From an uncultured Chryseobacterium sp. (GTDB lineage: Bacteria; Bacteroidota; Bacteroidia; Flavobacteriales; Weeksellaceae), in the NCBI GenBank assembly GCA_913774355.1, contig CAJYGB010000006.1:1-64000 (forward strand): DNA of 64,000 nucleotides. Direction: 5' to 3'. Made by a program: the position numbers and the translations under genes. Positions 53,850-62,839 of the stretch are shown here, piece by piece. Each line of letters begins with the position of its first letter. Within the stretch, counting starts at the first letter, position 1. Under the pieces are notes generated by a model that saw only the letters and a list, made by a program, of their open reading frames with translations, had not been told where the DNA came from and did not search any database.

Positions 53850-55796
53850 TTAATGAATAACAAATCCGCCTTTGGACTGGATTTCTATTTTTAATTCCCC
53901 GTTTTTATTAATGGTCACGGATTTCTCTGAAGTCATTCCTTTTGAGTCATCATTGATGAGTTTTACCGTCTTTCCGGCCAACATCGAAAGTTTCAGCGTT
54001 AATTTCTGAGCGTTGTTTTCAGCATTTACGCCGGCAACATACCATTGGTCCTGATGTCTTCTGGCAATAACGGAATATTTTCCGGGGTAGCCGTCGATGA
54101 AAACCGTTTCGTCCCACAAGGTCGGGATTTCCTTCATAAAATCAAGCTCGAATTTCGGAGCGTCCTCCAGGTTGTTCGGCATTACGGCAAACATCTGAAA
54201 CGGGTTCTGGAATAATACCGCCGTTGCCAATTGGAAGCCGTCTGTCGTGTAACGTTTGTTTTTTTCTTTATTGGATTTGGTTAAATACTTGTTCAGGAAA
54301 GTTCCGCCGAATTCCATACTTCCGACCGTATTTCGGATAAACGTATGCAACGCCGCAAAAAAGGCTTCCTGCTTACGGACATCTTCTGAAAAATACAGCA
54401 TTTCGGAAGCCAGAACGGCTTCACTTCCGGCGTAATTCGGGTACATGACTTCCCAGCCTCTCGGTAAAGTGGCCCCGTGGAAAATGATGGTAATACCGAA
54501 ATCGTTGGCATCGGAAAGAATATCTTCATACAGGCGCATCGTTTCCTGTTTATCACCACCGAAGAAATCCACTTTCAGCCCTTTGATGCCGATTTCTTTC
54601 AGCCACTTCATTTCTTTTTTACGTTCGATGGCAGAGCTCATTTTATTCCTCGGACCCATCGGTGCATCATTCGCCGCTCCGTTGGAGTTGTACCAAAGCA
54701 TAACGCCTACGTTTTTAGATCGGGCATACTGAACCAATTCCCTCATCCGTTCTTTACCGATATTTTTATCCCAAAGCGCATCCATCAGGATGAACTGGTA
54801 GTTCATGGCCGCGGCCAGGTCGATGAATTTCTTCTGGTCGTCGTAATTCATGCTGTTGTCCTGCCACAGGATCCAGCTCCAGGTCGATTTTCCGAAGCCA
54901 TATTTTTGCGTAGGCGCATACATCGGCTCCACAACATCGAAAGGAACGGTGGTTTCTACAATCGGTTTCAACGATTCCCCAACGGTAATGGTTCTCCACG
55001 GTGTTGTTCCCGGCAGTGAAATGGCCGCTCCGGTGCTTCCGAACCCATTGTTTTCCGCCATATCCGGGTACGCGACTTTATAAAGATTCTTTTCCGGTGT
55101 GGTATCCAGGTGGGAAGCGCAGTACAGGCTGTTCACACCGGTTTCAGACAGTAAAATCCAGCCATCGTTCCCGATATGGAACAGGCCCGGGAAAACGTAA
55201 CCGTAATCCGCTTTTGTTCCCAATTCCGCATCCGCTTTATAGCCGCTTTCATAGCTTGGGGCGGTTCTCGCGAAACCGGTCATCGGCTTCATCATCGGAG
55301 AAAGGAACGTTGTGGTTTGCGAAGGAAAACGGTATCCCGTTATTTCCGACTGTACCACAGCGCTTAAACGGTTTTTCATCGGCTGAAGATCATACCGGAA
55401 AGCGATGTTGTTGTCGCTCACCTGAAAATCTATACCAAGCTGGTACTGGTCGGCATTGATAAAATGAACGGCCAGGGTATTGGCGTTGTAAGCCACCTGA
55501 GATTTTTTGATTTTTTCGTTGGTGTAGGTTTTTGAAACCCGGTCTGTTTTGCTGTCGGCAAATTTCAGGTTTTGGGAAAAATCAGATTCATTGGTAACAA
55601 GGCCCAACGGTGATTTTCCCAGCATGGTTTTCCCCTGAAAAGTCACATTGTAAAGCGCTTTTCCGTCTTCTGAAAAGACATTCAGCTTCAGCTTTCCGTC
55701 AGGGCTCGAGACTTCGGCGACCTGGGCAAAAACGGTATTCATGAAGAGAATACCCAGGATGATTGATAGTTTTAAAAATAGTTTATTCATAATCAT
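53850..55796 (-). CDS. GH97 glycoside hydrolase (probably alpha-galactosidase-like)
   Basis: 648 residues with a signal peptide (to about residue 24). It has the GH97 N-terminal beta-sandwich (about 25-280), (beta/alpha)8 barrel (about 285-560) and C-terminal beta domain. The barrel carries [21 protein letters not shown], where the Asp resembles the nucleophile of retaining members such as the Bacteroides alpha-galactosidase, rather than the two glutamates of inverting SusB-type enzymes; I could not check this by alignment. It overlaps the upstream GH43 gene by 4 bases (ATGA), so the genes are translationally coupled. Confidence 0.88.
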   Translation of the reverse strand: MIMNKLFLKLSIILGILFMNTVFAQVAEVSSPDGKLKLNVFSEDGKALYNVTFQGKTMLGKSPLGLVTNESDFSQNLKFADSKTDRVSKTYTNEKIKKSQVAYNANTLAVHFINADQYQLGIDFQVSDNNIAFRYDLQPMKNRLSAVVQSEITGYRFPSQTTTFLSPMMKPMTGFARTAPSYESGYKADAELGTKADYGYVFPGLFHIGNDGWILLSETGVNSLYCASHLDTTPEKNLYKVAYPDMAENNGFGSTGAAISLPGTTPWRTITVGESLKPIVETTVPFDVVEPMYAPTQKYGFGKSTWSWILWQDNSMNYDDQKKFIDLAAAMNYQFILMDALWDKNIGKERMRELVQYARSKNVGVMLWYNSNGAANDAPMGPRNKMSSAIERKKEMKWLKEIGIKGLKVDFFGGDKQETMRLYEDILSDANDFGITIIFHGATLPRGWEVMYPNYAGSEAVLASEMLYFSEDVRKQEAFFAALHTFIRNTVGSMEFGGTFLNKYLTKSNKEKNKRYTTDGFQLATAVLFQNPFQMFAVMPNNLEDAPKFELDFMKEIPTLWDETVFIDGYPGKYSVIARRHQDQWYVAGVNAENNAQKLTLKLSMLAGKTVKLINDDSKGMTSEKSVTINKNGELKIEIQSKGGFVIH

Positions 55797-57169
55797 TTAT
55801 TTTCAAGAAAGGTCCAGTAATCGAAAAACATCACATCCTTTGCTGCTTTCCCATTACATATAAAATACAGGTCGTGAACCCCGGTGATTTTTTCTTTCAA
55901 TTGGGTTTTCACGGTTTCCCAACGGTCGTCACCTCCGGTGAGCGGTACTTTTACCGTAGCAATCACCGGCCCGGTAAGGCTGTCCAGGCGGACATCCATC
56001 GTCACATCGCTGTTATGCGTAGTTCCTACCCTTGCGGTAAAACCCGCTGCTCCTTTTTTGCCGAAATCCACATTTTTCACACGGGTGTAAGCGCCGCTTT
56101 TTTTAGCCTTGACAAACACACCGGCTTCTTTGTTCTGATAGGATTTGACGTTTTCCGACCAGGCGATGGTCTCAGCCTGGTTGAAGCGGTACGGATTCAC
56201 GGAGGCAATAGCTTTAGTAATTCCATTCGTCATTTTGATAGGCGAAATGGAACCGTCTTTATTGAATTCCAATTCCTGAACACTGACGGAACGGGTAAAT
56301 CCGCTTCCGCCGGGCAACGCGCCGTTATGATAGAAAAAGTAGGTTTTGCCTTTGAAATCAATCACTCCCGGATGGTTGGTAAAGGATTTCCCTTCGGTGG
56401 GCATCACGATTCCGCCGTATTTCCACGGTCCCTGCGCGCTTTTGCTGGTGGAATAACCAATGAATTCAGGAAGCGGACCGCCCGGCCAGAACAAGTAATA
56501 CAGGTTTTTCCTTTTGTAGAGCCACGGTCCTTCCTCGTATTTGGTCGGTCTTTCCGGGTTTTCTTTTCCGTCCCTCTTCCCAAAGGATTCATCGGTCATC
56601 GGAACCTCCACAATATCGCCGGAATAGGAAATCATATCCTGATTGAGTTTTACATATTTCAGCTTCGGGTTCCCCCAGTACATATGGGCCTGACCGTCAT
56701 CATCCACAAAAATGGTCGGATCGATGTCGCCCCATTCGCTCTGTACCAACGGTTTTCCCAGCGGGTCATGAAACGGCCCGAACGGACTGTCGCCCACTGC
56801 TACGCCGATCGCGCCTTTGTTATTGGTTTTGGACCACATCGGCACATACATAAAAAATTTGCCGTTTCTTTCCACACATTGTGCCGCCCAGGCATCCCGC
56901 TTGGCCCAATCGAAATCGTTATAGGAAAGAATGGTTCCATGATCGGTCCAGTTCACCATATCGTCGGTGGAATAGACTTTCCAGTCATTCATGGTAAACC
57001 AGGTAGAATCGTCTTCATCGTGGGTCGTATAGACGTACAGCCTGCCGTTGTAGACCATCGGTGCCGGATCAGCGGTATAGTTGGTCTGAATGATGGGATT
57101 CTGGGCGAACAGGTTCGCTGAACATCCGATCAGGAGAAGACCGAGTATGGATTGTAGGGGCTTTTTCAT
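55793..57169 (-). CDS. GH43 hydrolase with C-terminal CBM6-like module, copy 1
   Basis: 458 residues with a signal peptide (to about residue 22, LFAQ). The propeller domain (about 25-310) has the base Asp in [18 protein letters not shown], the second Asp in [19 protein letters not shown], and the acid Glu in [24 protein letters not shown]6-like domain follows (about 320-458, from [14 protein letters not shown] to [10 protein letters not shown]). Family members include arabinoxylan arabinofuranohydrolases and beta-xylosidases. It resembles the genes at 57861 and 61451 closely, giving three paralogues in one operon, and overlaps GH97. Confidence 0.92.
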   Translation of the reverse strand: MKKPLQSILGLLLIGCSANLFAQNPIIQTNYTADPAPMVYNGRLYVYTTHDEDDSTWFTMNDWKVYSTDDMVNWTDHGTILSYNDFDWAKRDAWAAQCVERNGKFFMYVPMWSKTNNKGAIGVAVGDSPFGPFHDPLGKPLVQSEWGDIDPTIFVDDDGQAHMYWGNPKLKYVKLNQDMISYSGDIVEVPMTDESFGKRDGKENPERPTKYEEGPWLYKRKNLYYLFWPGGPLPEFIGYSTSKSAQGPWKYGGIVMPTEGKSFTNHPGVIDFKGKTYFFYHNGALPGGSGFTRSVSVQELEFNKDGSISPIKMTNGITKAIASVNPYRFNQAETIAWSENVKSYQNKEAGVFVKAKKSGAYTRVKNVDFGKKGAAGFTARVGTTHNSDVTMDVRLDSLTGPVIATVKVPLTGGDDRWETVKTQLKEKITGVHDLYFICNGKAAKDVMFFDYWTFLENK

Positions 57170-57860
57170 ATTTTCTATTTCATTTTTTTTGTTTGGGATA
57201 TTTGAACACTAAGCGCACTAAGTTTTATTTTAAAAATTGCATGTATTTAGTTTCACAAAGCCGCTGAAGCTTATAAGAGCGTTTTACCATGGATCTAATG
57301 TGAAAATAATTGAAGTTTTTAACACATGAGGCACATTAGATTTTTTAGTTTTAATTATTGCGCATATTTTAGATCACATGAGATTAAAAAATCAAAAATT
57401 TTTAAAAGGTTTTGTGTACTTACTTAACATATCACATTTAACTTTACTATGCAGCATCAATATCTTTTGTGGCTTTTGTGGTTAAATGTTCTCTTTTTGG
57501 TTTATTTAAACCACCCCGTCAAAAATTCTTTGAATTTTCGCCACCCCTCCGAGGGAGGGGAATTTTTATTCCGTTGATATTTGACAATTTACATTTCATT
57601 TTAATTTTTAACACATAAGACACATCAGACACATAAGATTTAGTTTTAATTATTGCTCATATTTTAGATCACATCAGATTAAAAATCTTTGATTTTTTAA
57701 AAACTTTGTGAGCTTGTTTAACGTATGACATACATCTTTAATAATCGGAGTTACTATCTTTTGTAGCTTTTGTGGTTAAATGTTCTTGTTTTGGTTTTGT
57801 ATAAACCACCCCGTCAAAAATTCTTTGAATTTTCGACACCCCTCCAGAGGAGGGGAATTT
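57170..57860. repeat. Tandem duplication of about 295 bases, each copy ending in a lone element left end
   Basis: Two similar copies (about 57315-57570 and 57605-57862) share AGTTTTAATTATTG, ATATTTTAGATCACAT and CTTTTGTGGTTAAATG segments and each ends with AACCACCCCGTC, AAAAATTCTTTGAATTTTCG and a CCCCTCC/GGAGGGG palindrome (57509-57570 and 57804-57865). These ends belong to the family at 47.7-49.2 kb, without right ends. No gene is supported in this gap, which breaks the operon between two GH43 paralogues. Confidence 0.7.
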
Positions 57861-59276
57861 TTATCTTATTTTTTTCTGGAAACTCCAGGAATCGAAGTTG
57901 AACAGTTTTCTTCCGGCGGTGATGTTTTTTCCCTGAAAGACAAAATAGACATCATGGATACCGGAAACCGGTTCTGATAGGGTTGCAGTTAAGGTTTTGA
58001 AGTCTTCCCAGCCGCCTGTTCTCGGGATTTCGATCTGGGCGATCTTGGTTCCCTTTACATCATCCAGATGAACTTCCAGGATCCCACCATCGATTCCCGC
58101 AGCGACCGAAGCTGAAAATTCGGCAGGCCCTTTGGTTCCGAAATCCACTACCCTGACTTTGATGTAGCCTCCGGTCCGGATATCAGAAACATGGACACCG
58201 GTTTTCTTATTTCCGGAAGTGCTGCATTTTTCCGACCAGGCCATGGTTTCGGCCTCGTTTTTCTGATATGGATTTAAGGTTCCTACAGGATTTACTCCTT
58301 CTTTGGTGATGGTGATTTTCGGAATGCTGCCGTCAGGATTATATTTAAATTCTTCAATGGCCGTTGAACGACCGTAGCTGCCTCCGTTCGGCAATAAAGC
58401 GTTGTGATAGAACAGGTAGGATTTCCCTTTGTAATTGATGATTCCGCCGTGGTTGGTAAAGCTGTTGGTCGGCTGATCGGTCATGATCTTTCCACGGTAT
58501 TTCCATGGTCCGGCGGGCGAATTGCTTGTTGCGTACGACAGGCATTCCGTTCTGTTGGTCATTCCGGCGTACATCATATAATACTGTTTATTCCGTTTGT
58601 AGAACCACGGACCTTCCACATAGACATCGTCGAATTTTTCCTGTTTCTGCAAAACTTCATCGCTTTTTCCGGGCCGCCGCATGCCGCCGAAAGCTTCCAC
58701 CGACTGCGGGATTTCCGTGATTTTCCCGTTGAAGGAAGTCATATCTTTATTCAGTTTAACATAAAACAATTTGCTGTTTCCCCAATACAGATAGGCCTGC
58801 CCGTCGTCATCCACTAAAGCCGTCGGATCGATATTATCCCAGGTTCCCGTGCTCACCAGAGGTTTTCCCAAAGCATCTTTGAACGGCCCGGTCGGACTAT
58901 CGGACACCGCCACCCCGATCGCCATATTATTGTCTACCGTCTGTGCGCAGATGTACCAGTAAAATTTGCCGTTTCTTTCGATACACTGTGCGGCCCAGGC
59001 CCGGTCTCTTGCCCAACTGAAGGATTCGAGCGAAATCGGAGATCCGTGATCGGTCCAGTTTACCATATCATCCGATGAATAGACATGCCACTTGGTCATC
59101 GTATAAAAATCGAATCCCGGCTGGTCGTCTCCCGTGTACAGGTACATCTTGCCTTTGTAAATCATTGGTGCGGGATCGGGTGTGAAATGCGTCTGGATGA
59201 CAGGATTCTGTGCTGAGAGCGCAAAGCCTGCCAAAAGAAAAGATAAGGTGATATCTTTTAATCGTAGTTGAATCAT
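57861..59276 (-). CDS. GH43 hydrolase with C-terminal CBM6-like module, copy 2
   Basis: 471 residues with a signal peptide (to about residue 22, LSAQ). Catalytic pattern: base Asp in HFTPDPAPMIYKGKMYLY, second Asp in NIDPTALVDDDGQAYLYWG, and acid Glu in VYVEGPWFYKRNKQYYMMYA. The CBM6-like domain spans about 325-471. Its stop overlaps the left-end repeat at 57804-57865. It differs from copies 1 and 3 mainly in the loop around FGGMRRPGKSDEVLQKQEKF. Substrate is arabinose- or xylose-containing, not further resolvable. It starts 10 bases after the GH27 stop. Confidence 0.92.
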   Translation of the reverse strand: MIQLRLKDITLSFLLAGFALSAQNPVIQTHFTPDPAPMIYKGKMYLYTGDDQPGFDFYTMTKWHVYSSDDMVNWTDHGSPISLESFSWARDRAWAAQCIERNGKFYWYICAQTVDNNMAIGVAVSDSPTGPFKDALGKPLVSTGTWDNIDPTALVDDDGQAYLYWGNSKLFYVKLNKDMTSFNGKITEIPQSVEAFGGMRRPGKSDEVLQKQEKFDDVYVEGPWFYKRNKQYYMMYAGMTNRTECLSYATSNSPAGPWKYRGKIMTDQPTNSFTNHGGIINYKGKSYLFYHNALLPNGGSYGRSTAIEEFKYNPDGSIPKITITKEGVNPVGTLNPYQKNEAETMAWSEKCSTSGNKKTGVHVSDIRTGGYIKVRVVDFGTKGPAEFSASVAAGIDGGILEVHLDDVKGTKIAQIEIPRTGGWEDFKTLTATLSEPVSGIHDVYFVFQGKNITAGRKLFNFDSWSFQKKIR

Positions 59277-59285
59277 AATCTGTTA

Positions 59286-61304
59286 TTATTTTAATGGACT
59301 CAGTTTATAGTAAGCAACGCCATGCGCCGGAATATCCAGCGGCAGGCTTTGGGCGGAAACATCAATTCCGGCAAGGTCTTTCTGTCTCCAGAGATCCCTT
59401 ACGGTCTGTCGGCCGGAGATCCCCAGTTTTTTGAAGTCTTTATAGGAAAGTTTCGCTTTTTCCCTTCCGAAATTGGCAAAGGCCACCGCTTTTCCGCCGT
59501 CTTCAAGGTCTTTGACATAAATTCTCAATTCACCGATCGTATTCAGGCATACACCCTGTTTTCCCAAAGCGTCCTGATTGACGGCAATTACCTCATCGTT
59601 GGTTAAAAGGTTTAAGGTAAAATCGTCCAGCTTTTCAAGGTCGCAGCCGATGAGCAACGGTGCGGAGAAAATGCTCCAAAGGCTGATGTGGAGATACTGT
59701 TCATCGGGTTTCAGCTTGCTCTGGTGCGGATTTCCCCAGCCGACCACGCCTACGACCAGCATATCCGGATCATTCCGGTTGCCGGGTTTTGCGTACGGAG
59801 CGGCTTTGTCCTGCGCAAGCGCAATACTTTTCACGCTGGCCCAGGTATCGGTAATATCGTTGGTGGTACGCCAGGACTGGGCATGGGTTTCATCGCCCCA
59901 TTTCCAGACATCGCCCATCCCGTACTGGCAGAGGTTGTAGACAATATCCCTCGGCTGTCCGTAGAGCAGGTCGCCCATCAGTTTAAATGGCCTTACCCCT
60001 TTATCCAGATCGCCGCCGCCGTTGAATGCCAGTGAAGGAACTTTGCCAAGGTCGTTATTGGGCAGACCGTCGATCACGCCGCCGTAGCTGCACCAGTCGT
60101 ATTTCAGGTAATCGACTCCCCATTGGGCGTAGCTTTCGGCATCCTGCTTTTCGTAACCGTAACTTCCGGCACATCCGCCGCAGGTCCACGGTCCGGGAGA
60201 GGAATAAATGCCCATTTTAAGGCCGTTCCCGTGAATGTAGTCGCCGAGGTTTTTCATATCCGGAAATTTGGAGTTGGTTAAAATATATCCGTCCTTATCC
60301 CGGAACTGCCCTTTGAAAGACGTGTCTTTTCCGTCCCGGTTATACTGCCAGGAATCATCGATGTTGATGTAGTTCCAGCCGTGGTTCACAAGTCCGGTTC
60401 TCACTAACGCATCTGCTGCCCTTTTCACTTTGTCTGCCGATACTTCATGCCCGAAACAGTTCCAGCTGTTCCATCCCATCGTCGGCGTCAGGGCAATACG
60501 ATCGCCGGATTCTATTTTTAATTTTTTTGAGGCTGAACCTTTGGCATTTTTTGCTGTCAGTTCAACTTCATACATTCCTTTTAAGGGAATGATTCCGGTA
60601 ATGATTCCGGTTTGCGGATCTATTTTTAATCCTTCCGGAAGATTTTTTGCGGCAAAAGTCATCGGCCGGTCGCCTGTGGCTGCGATCCTGAACAGAAAAG
60701 GTGAACCCGGGCGCACGCCGTAAACCGTTGCCGAGTTGATTTTTGGGGTGGCTGCCGGTTTTGGAGTTAAAATATAAGGTTCCGAAGCAATCGGGTTGAA
60801 GGTCTGCAAAGTGGAAACACCTGTGGTTTCAAATCTGGCATTCACCCAATCGGTGTGATCGTAATACGGACCGTTTCCGCCGTCTGAAACGACCAGTTCC
60901 AGTTGTTTGATTCCTTTTAAGGATACCGAAACGGGTTTGGCTTGGTCTCCGAGATGCATAACGCCGCTTGACCAGAGTTTTTTATTGTCGCCGTAAATTT
61001 CAAATTCCACCGCGGGCTCGTGGCCTTTCATTTCATCATCGAGTCCGACCAACGCTGAGAATCTTGTAGCTTTTCCATTGAGTTTAATCAGTAAAGAGCT
61101 TTCGGCGTGGGTTCCGAAACCCCGGTCAAACGTTTTGCCGGCAATCATCAGTTTTTTTCCGTCCACCGAAGTATTGACGCCCGGTTTTCCGTTTCCCTGC
61201 GTGGCAACACTGAGGTCCAGTTTATCCAGCCAAACGGTTGACTGTGCATTTAAACAACATCCGGCAATGAAAAAGCTGAGAACAAAAAATTTAAATCTGA
61301 ACAT
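59286..61304 (-). CDS. GH27 alpha-galactosidase / beta-L-arabinopyranosidase family with N-terminal NPCBM
   Basis: 672 residues with a signal peptide (to about residue 20). An NPCBM domain (about 22-155, with GKTFDRGFGTHAESSLLIKL) and an Ig-like domain (about 175-270) precede the GH27 barrel, which begins LTPTMGWNSWNCFGHEVS. The nucleophile Asp is in YLKYDWCSYGG and the acid/base Asp is probably in the DITDTW region; NDPDMLVVG is conserved too. GH27 covers alpha-galactosidases and some beta-L-arabinopyranosidases, and in a pentosan operon either is reasonable. It precedes a GH43 copy at 10 bases and follows another at 146 bases. Confidence 0.92.
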   Translation of the reverse strand: MFRFKFFVLSFFIAGCCLNAQSTVWLDKLDLSVATQGNGKPGVNTSVDGKKLMIAGKTFDRGFGTHAESSLLIKLNGKATRFSALVGLDDEMKGHEPAVEFEIYGDNKKLWSSGVMHLGDQAKPVSVSLKGIKQLELVVSDGGNGPYYDHTDWVNARFETTGVSTLQTFNPIASEPYILTPKPAATPKINSATVYGVRPGSPFLFRIAATGDRPMTFAAKNLPEGLKIDPQTGIITGIIPLKGMYEVELTAKNAKGSASKKLKIESGDRIALTPTMGWNSWNCFGHEVSADKVKRAADALVRTGLVNHGWNYINIDDSWQYNRDGKDTSFKGQFRDKDGYILTNSKFPDMKNLGDYIHGNGLKMGIYSSPGPWTCGGCAGSYGYEKQDAESYAQWGVDYLKYDWCSYGGVIDGLPNNDLGKVPSLAFNGGGDLDKGVRPFKLMGDLLYGQPRDIVYNLCQYGMGDVWKWGDETHAQSWRTTNDITDTWASVKSIALAQDKAAPYAKPGNRNDPDMLVVGVVGWGNPHQSKLKPDEQYLHISLWSIFSAPLLIGCDLEKLDDFTLNLLTNDEVIAVNQDALGKQGVCLNTIGELRIYVKDLEDGGKAVAFANFGREKAKLSYKDFKKLGISGRQTVRDLWRQKDLAGIDVSAQSLPLDIPAHGVAYYKLSPLK

Positions 61305-61393
61305 TTTTAAAATTTTAACTGATAATTAAGATAACTCATAACAATATGTTTTAGCTAAAGCCATACGCGTTATTCTCTGTGTTAAATGGGCTT

Positions 61394-61415
61394 CCTTCGA
61401 CAATCTCAGGATGAC
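61394..61415. repeat. Short interspersed repeat (CTTCGACAATCTCAGGATGACA)
   Basis: It resembles 5717-5738 with three differences. It lies in the gap between the GH27 start and the third GH43 stop. Confidence 0.4.
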
Positions 61416-61450
61416 ATTGCCCATTTCTATAGATATTCCTGAATTCAACA

Positions 61451-62830
61451 TTAATTTTTATTAAACTTCCACCAATCGAAATAGAAAAGGTCTTTGTCTC
61501 CTTTAAAAACAAAATAGAGGTCGTGGATGCCTCTGGTATTTTTTACCGGTGTTTTAATCGTTCTGAAAACATCGCCTTCCGCTTTTCCGGTTACTTTTAC
61601 GGTTCCTAAAATCGGTCCGTCCACCGCATCAGTATGGATTTCGATCATTCCGCCGTACAGAGGCGCTACGGAAACTTCAATCGATTGGGTTCCCTTAGAA
61701 AAATCCACGCCCTGAACTTTGAGATAATCGCTGTTGTTGATAGAAGAAACGACGATCCGGTCGGTGATTTTTTTCCCGGTGTCGTAAGGATTATTCCTTT
61801 CCCACTCGGTCATCTGCTCTGTTTTCAGGCCTTCGCTGAAGGCAATGGTTTCAGCCTCTACCCGGTTGTACGGATTCAGGGTTCCTGTTCTTTTTACGCC
61901 TTCAGGATTCCAGAACGGCAGCTTTTGGATGGTGCCGTCGGCATTGTATTTCATTTCACTTACGCAAACCGAACGGCGTTCATAATGTTTGCTCATGGTC
62001 TGCTTTCCAATGTTGTAATTGAATCCGAAAACATAGGTTTTGCCTTTGTAATCAATGATTCCCGGATGGTTTCCGTTGGAACGTTTATCGCTGTCCATGA
62101 TCATTCCTTTGAATTCCCAGGGTCCGGTCGCCGATTTTCCTATCGCATAACCGATTCCTTCCGGGCAGCAAGTGGACGCATAAGCCAGATAATAATGTCC
62201 ATTTTTCTTCCAAACCCACGGTCCTTCCTGATAATGGAACGGATCCGGAGCCCCTTTCACTTTGGTGATGGAAGGGTCTTTTACGACTTCGCCTTTCACC
62301 GAAATCATATCTTCGTTCAGCTTTACATACCAAAGATTCGGATTTCCCCAATAGAGATAGGCCTGTCCGTCGTCGTCAATCAGAACGGTCGGGTCGATGT
62401 CATCGGATGAATTTTTAACCAAAGATTTCCCGATCGGATCTTTGAAAGGGCCGTACGGACTGTCTGCTACCAGAACGCCGATTCCGCGCTGCCCAGGCAT
62501 CGGACAGTACATATAGAATTTGCCATTTCTCTCGATAACCTGTGGTGCCCAGGCTCCGTTTTCGGGATCGGTCCATTTAAAATCTTTCAGGGAAGCTACA
62601 ACGCCATGATCGGTCCAGTTGACCATATCCGTAGATGTGTACAGCAGCCAGTTTTTCATTTTGAATCCAAAAGCATCGTCTTCATCGTGGCTGCTATAAA
62701 GTAAAACCGTGTCTTTATAAACCATCGGCGCAGGGTCGGCAGTGAATTTGGTCTGGATGATGGGATTCTGGGCAAATGCGGCCTGGAAGCATCCGAATAT
62801 CATGGTTAAACTTAAAAATTTCATTGTCAT
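61451..62830 (-). CDS. GH43 hydrolase with C-terminal CBM6-like module, copy 3
   Basis: 459 residues, with a signal peptide MTMKFLSLTMIFGCFQAAFAQ (a start at the third residue is equally possible). Catalytic pattern: base Asp in [18 protein letters not shown], second Asp in DIDPTVLIDDDGQAYLYWG, and acid Glu in FHYQEGPWVWKKNGHYYLAYA. The CBM6-like region is about 325-459 and ends DLFYFDWWKF. It is the most diverged of the three copies. It starts 10 bases after the GH31 stop, so the operon continues from the right. Secreted to the periplasm or beyond. Confidence 0.91.
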   Translation of the reverse strand: MTMKFLSLTMIFGCFQAAFAQNPIIQTKFTADPAPMVYKDTVLLYSSHDEDDAFGFKMKNWLLYTSTDMVNWTDHGVVASLKDFKWTDPENGAWAPQVIERNGKFYMYCPMPGQRGIGVLVADSPYGPFKDPIGKSLVKNSSDDIDPTVLIDDDGQAYLYWGNPNLWYVKLNEDMISVKGEVVKDPSITKVKGAPDPFHYQEGPWVWKKNGHYYLAYASTCCPEGIGYAIGKSATGPWEFKGMIMDSDKRSNGNHPGIIDYKGKTYVFGFNYNIGKQTMSKHYERRSVCVSEMKYNADGTIQKLPFWNPEGVKRTGTLNPYNRVEAETIAFSEGLKTEQMTEWERNNPYDTGKKITDRIVVSSINNSDYLKVQGVDFSKGTQSIEVSVAPLYGGMIEIHTDAVDGPILGTVKVTGKAEGDVFRTIKTPVKNTRGIHDLYFVFKGDKDLFYFDWWKFNKN

Positions 62831-62839
62831 ACTTTAAGA

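Noticed and set aside
55874..57121. 415-codon plus-strand open frame
   Set aside because: It is the exact antisense shadow of the GH43-CBM6 gene, which has a signal peptide and the full catalytic triad. The plus frame has no domain.
61634..62410. 258-codon plus-strand open frame
   Set aside because: Antisense shadow of the third GH43 gene.
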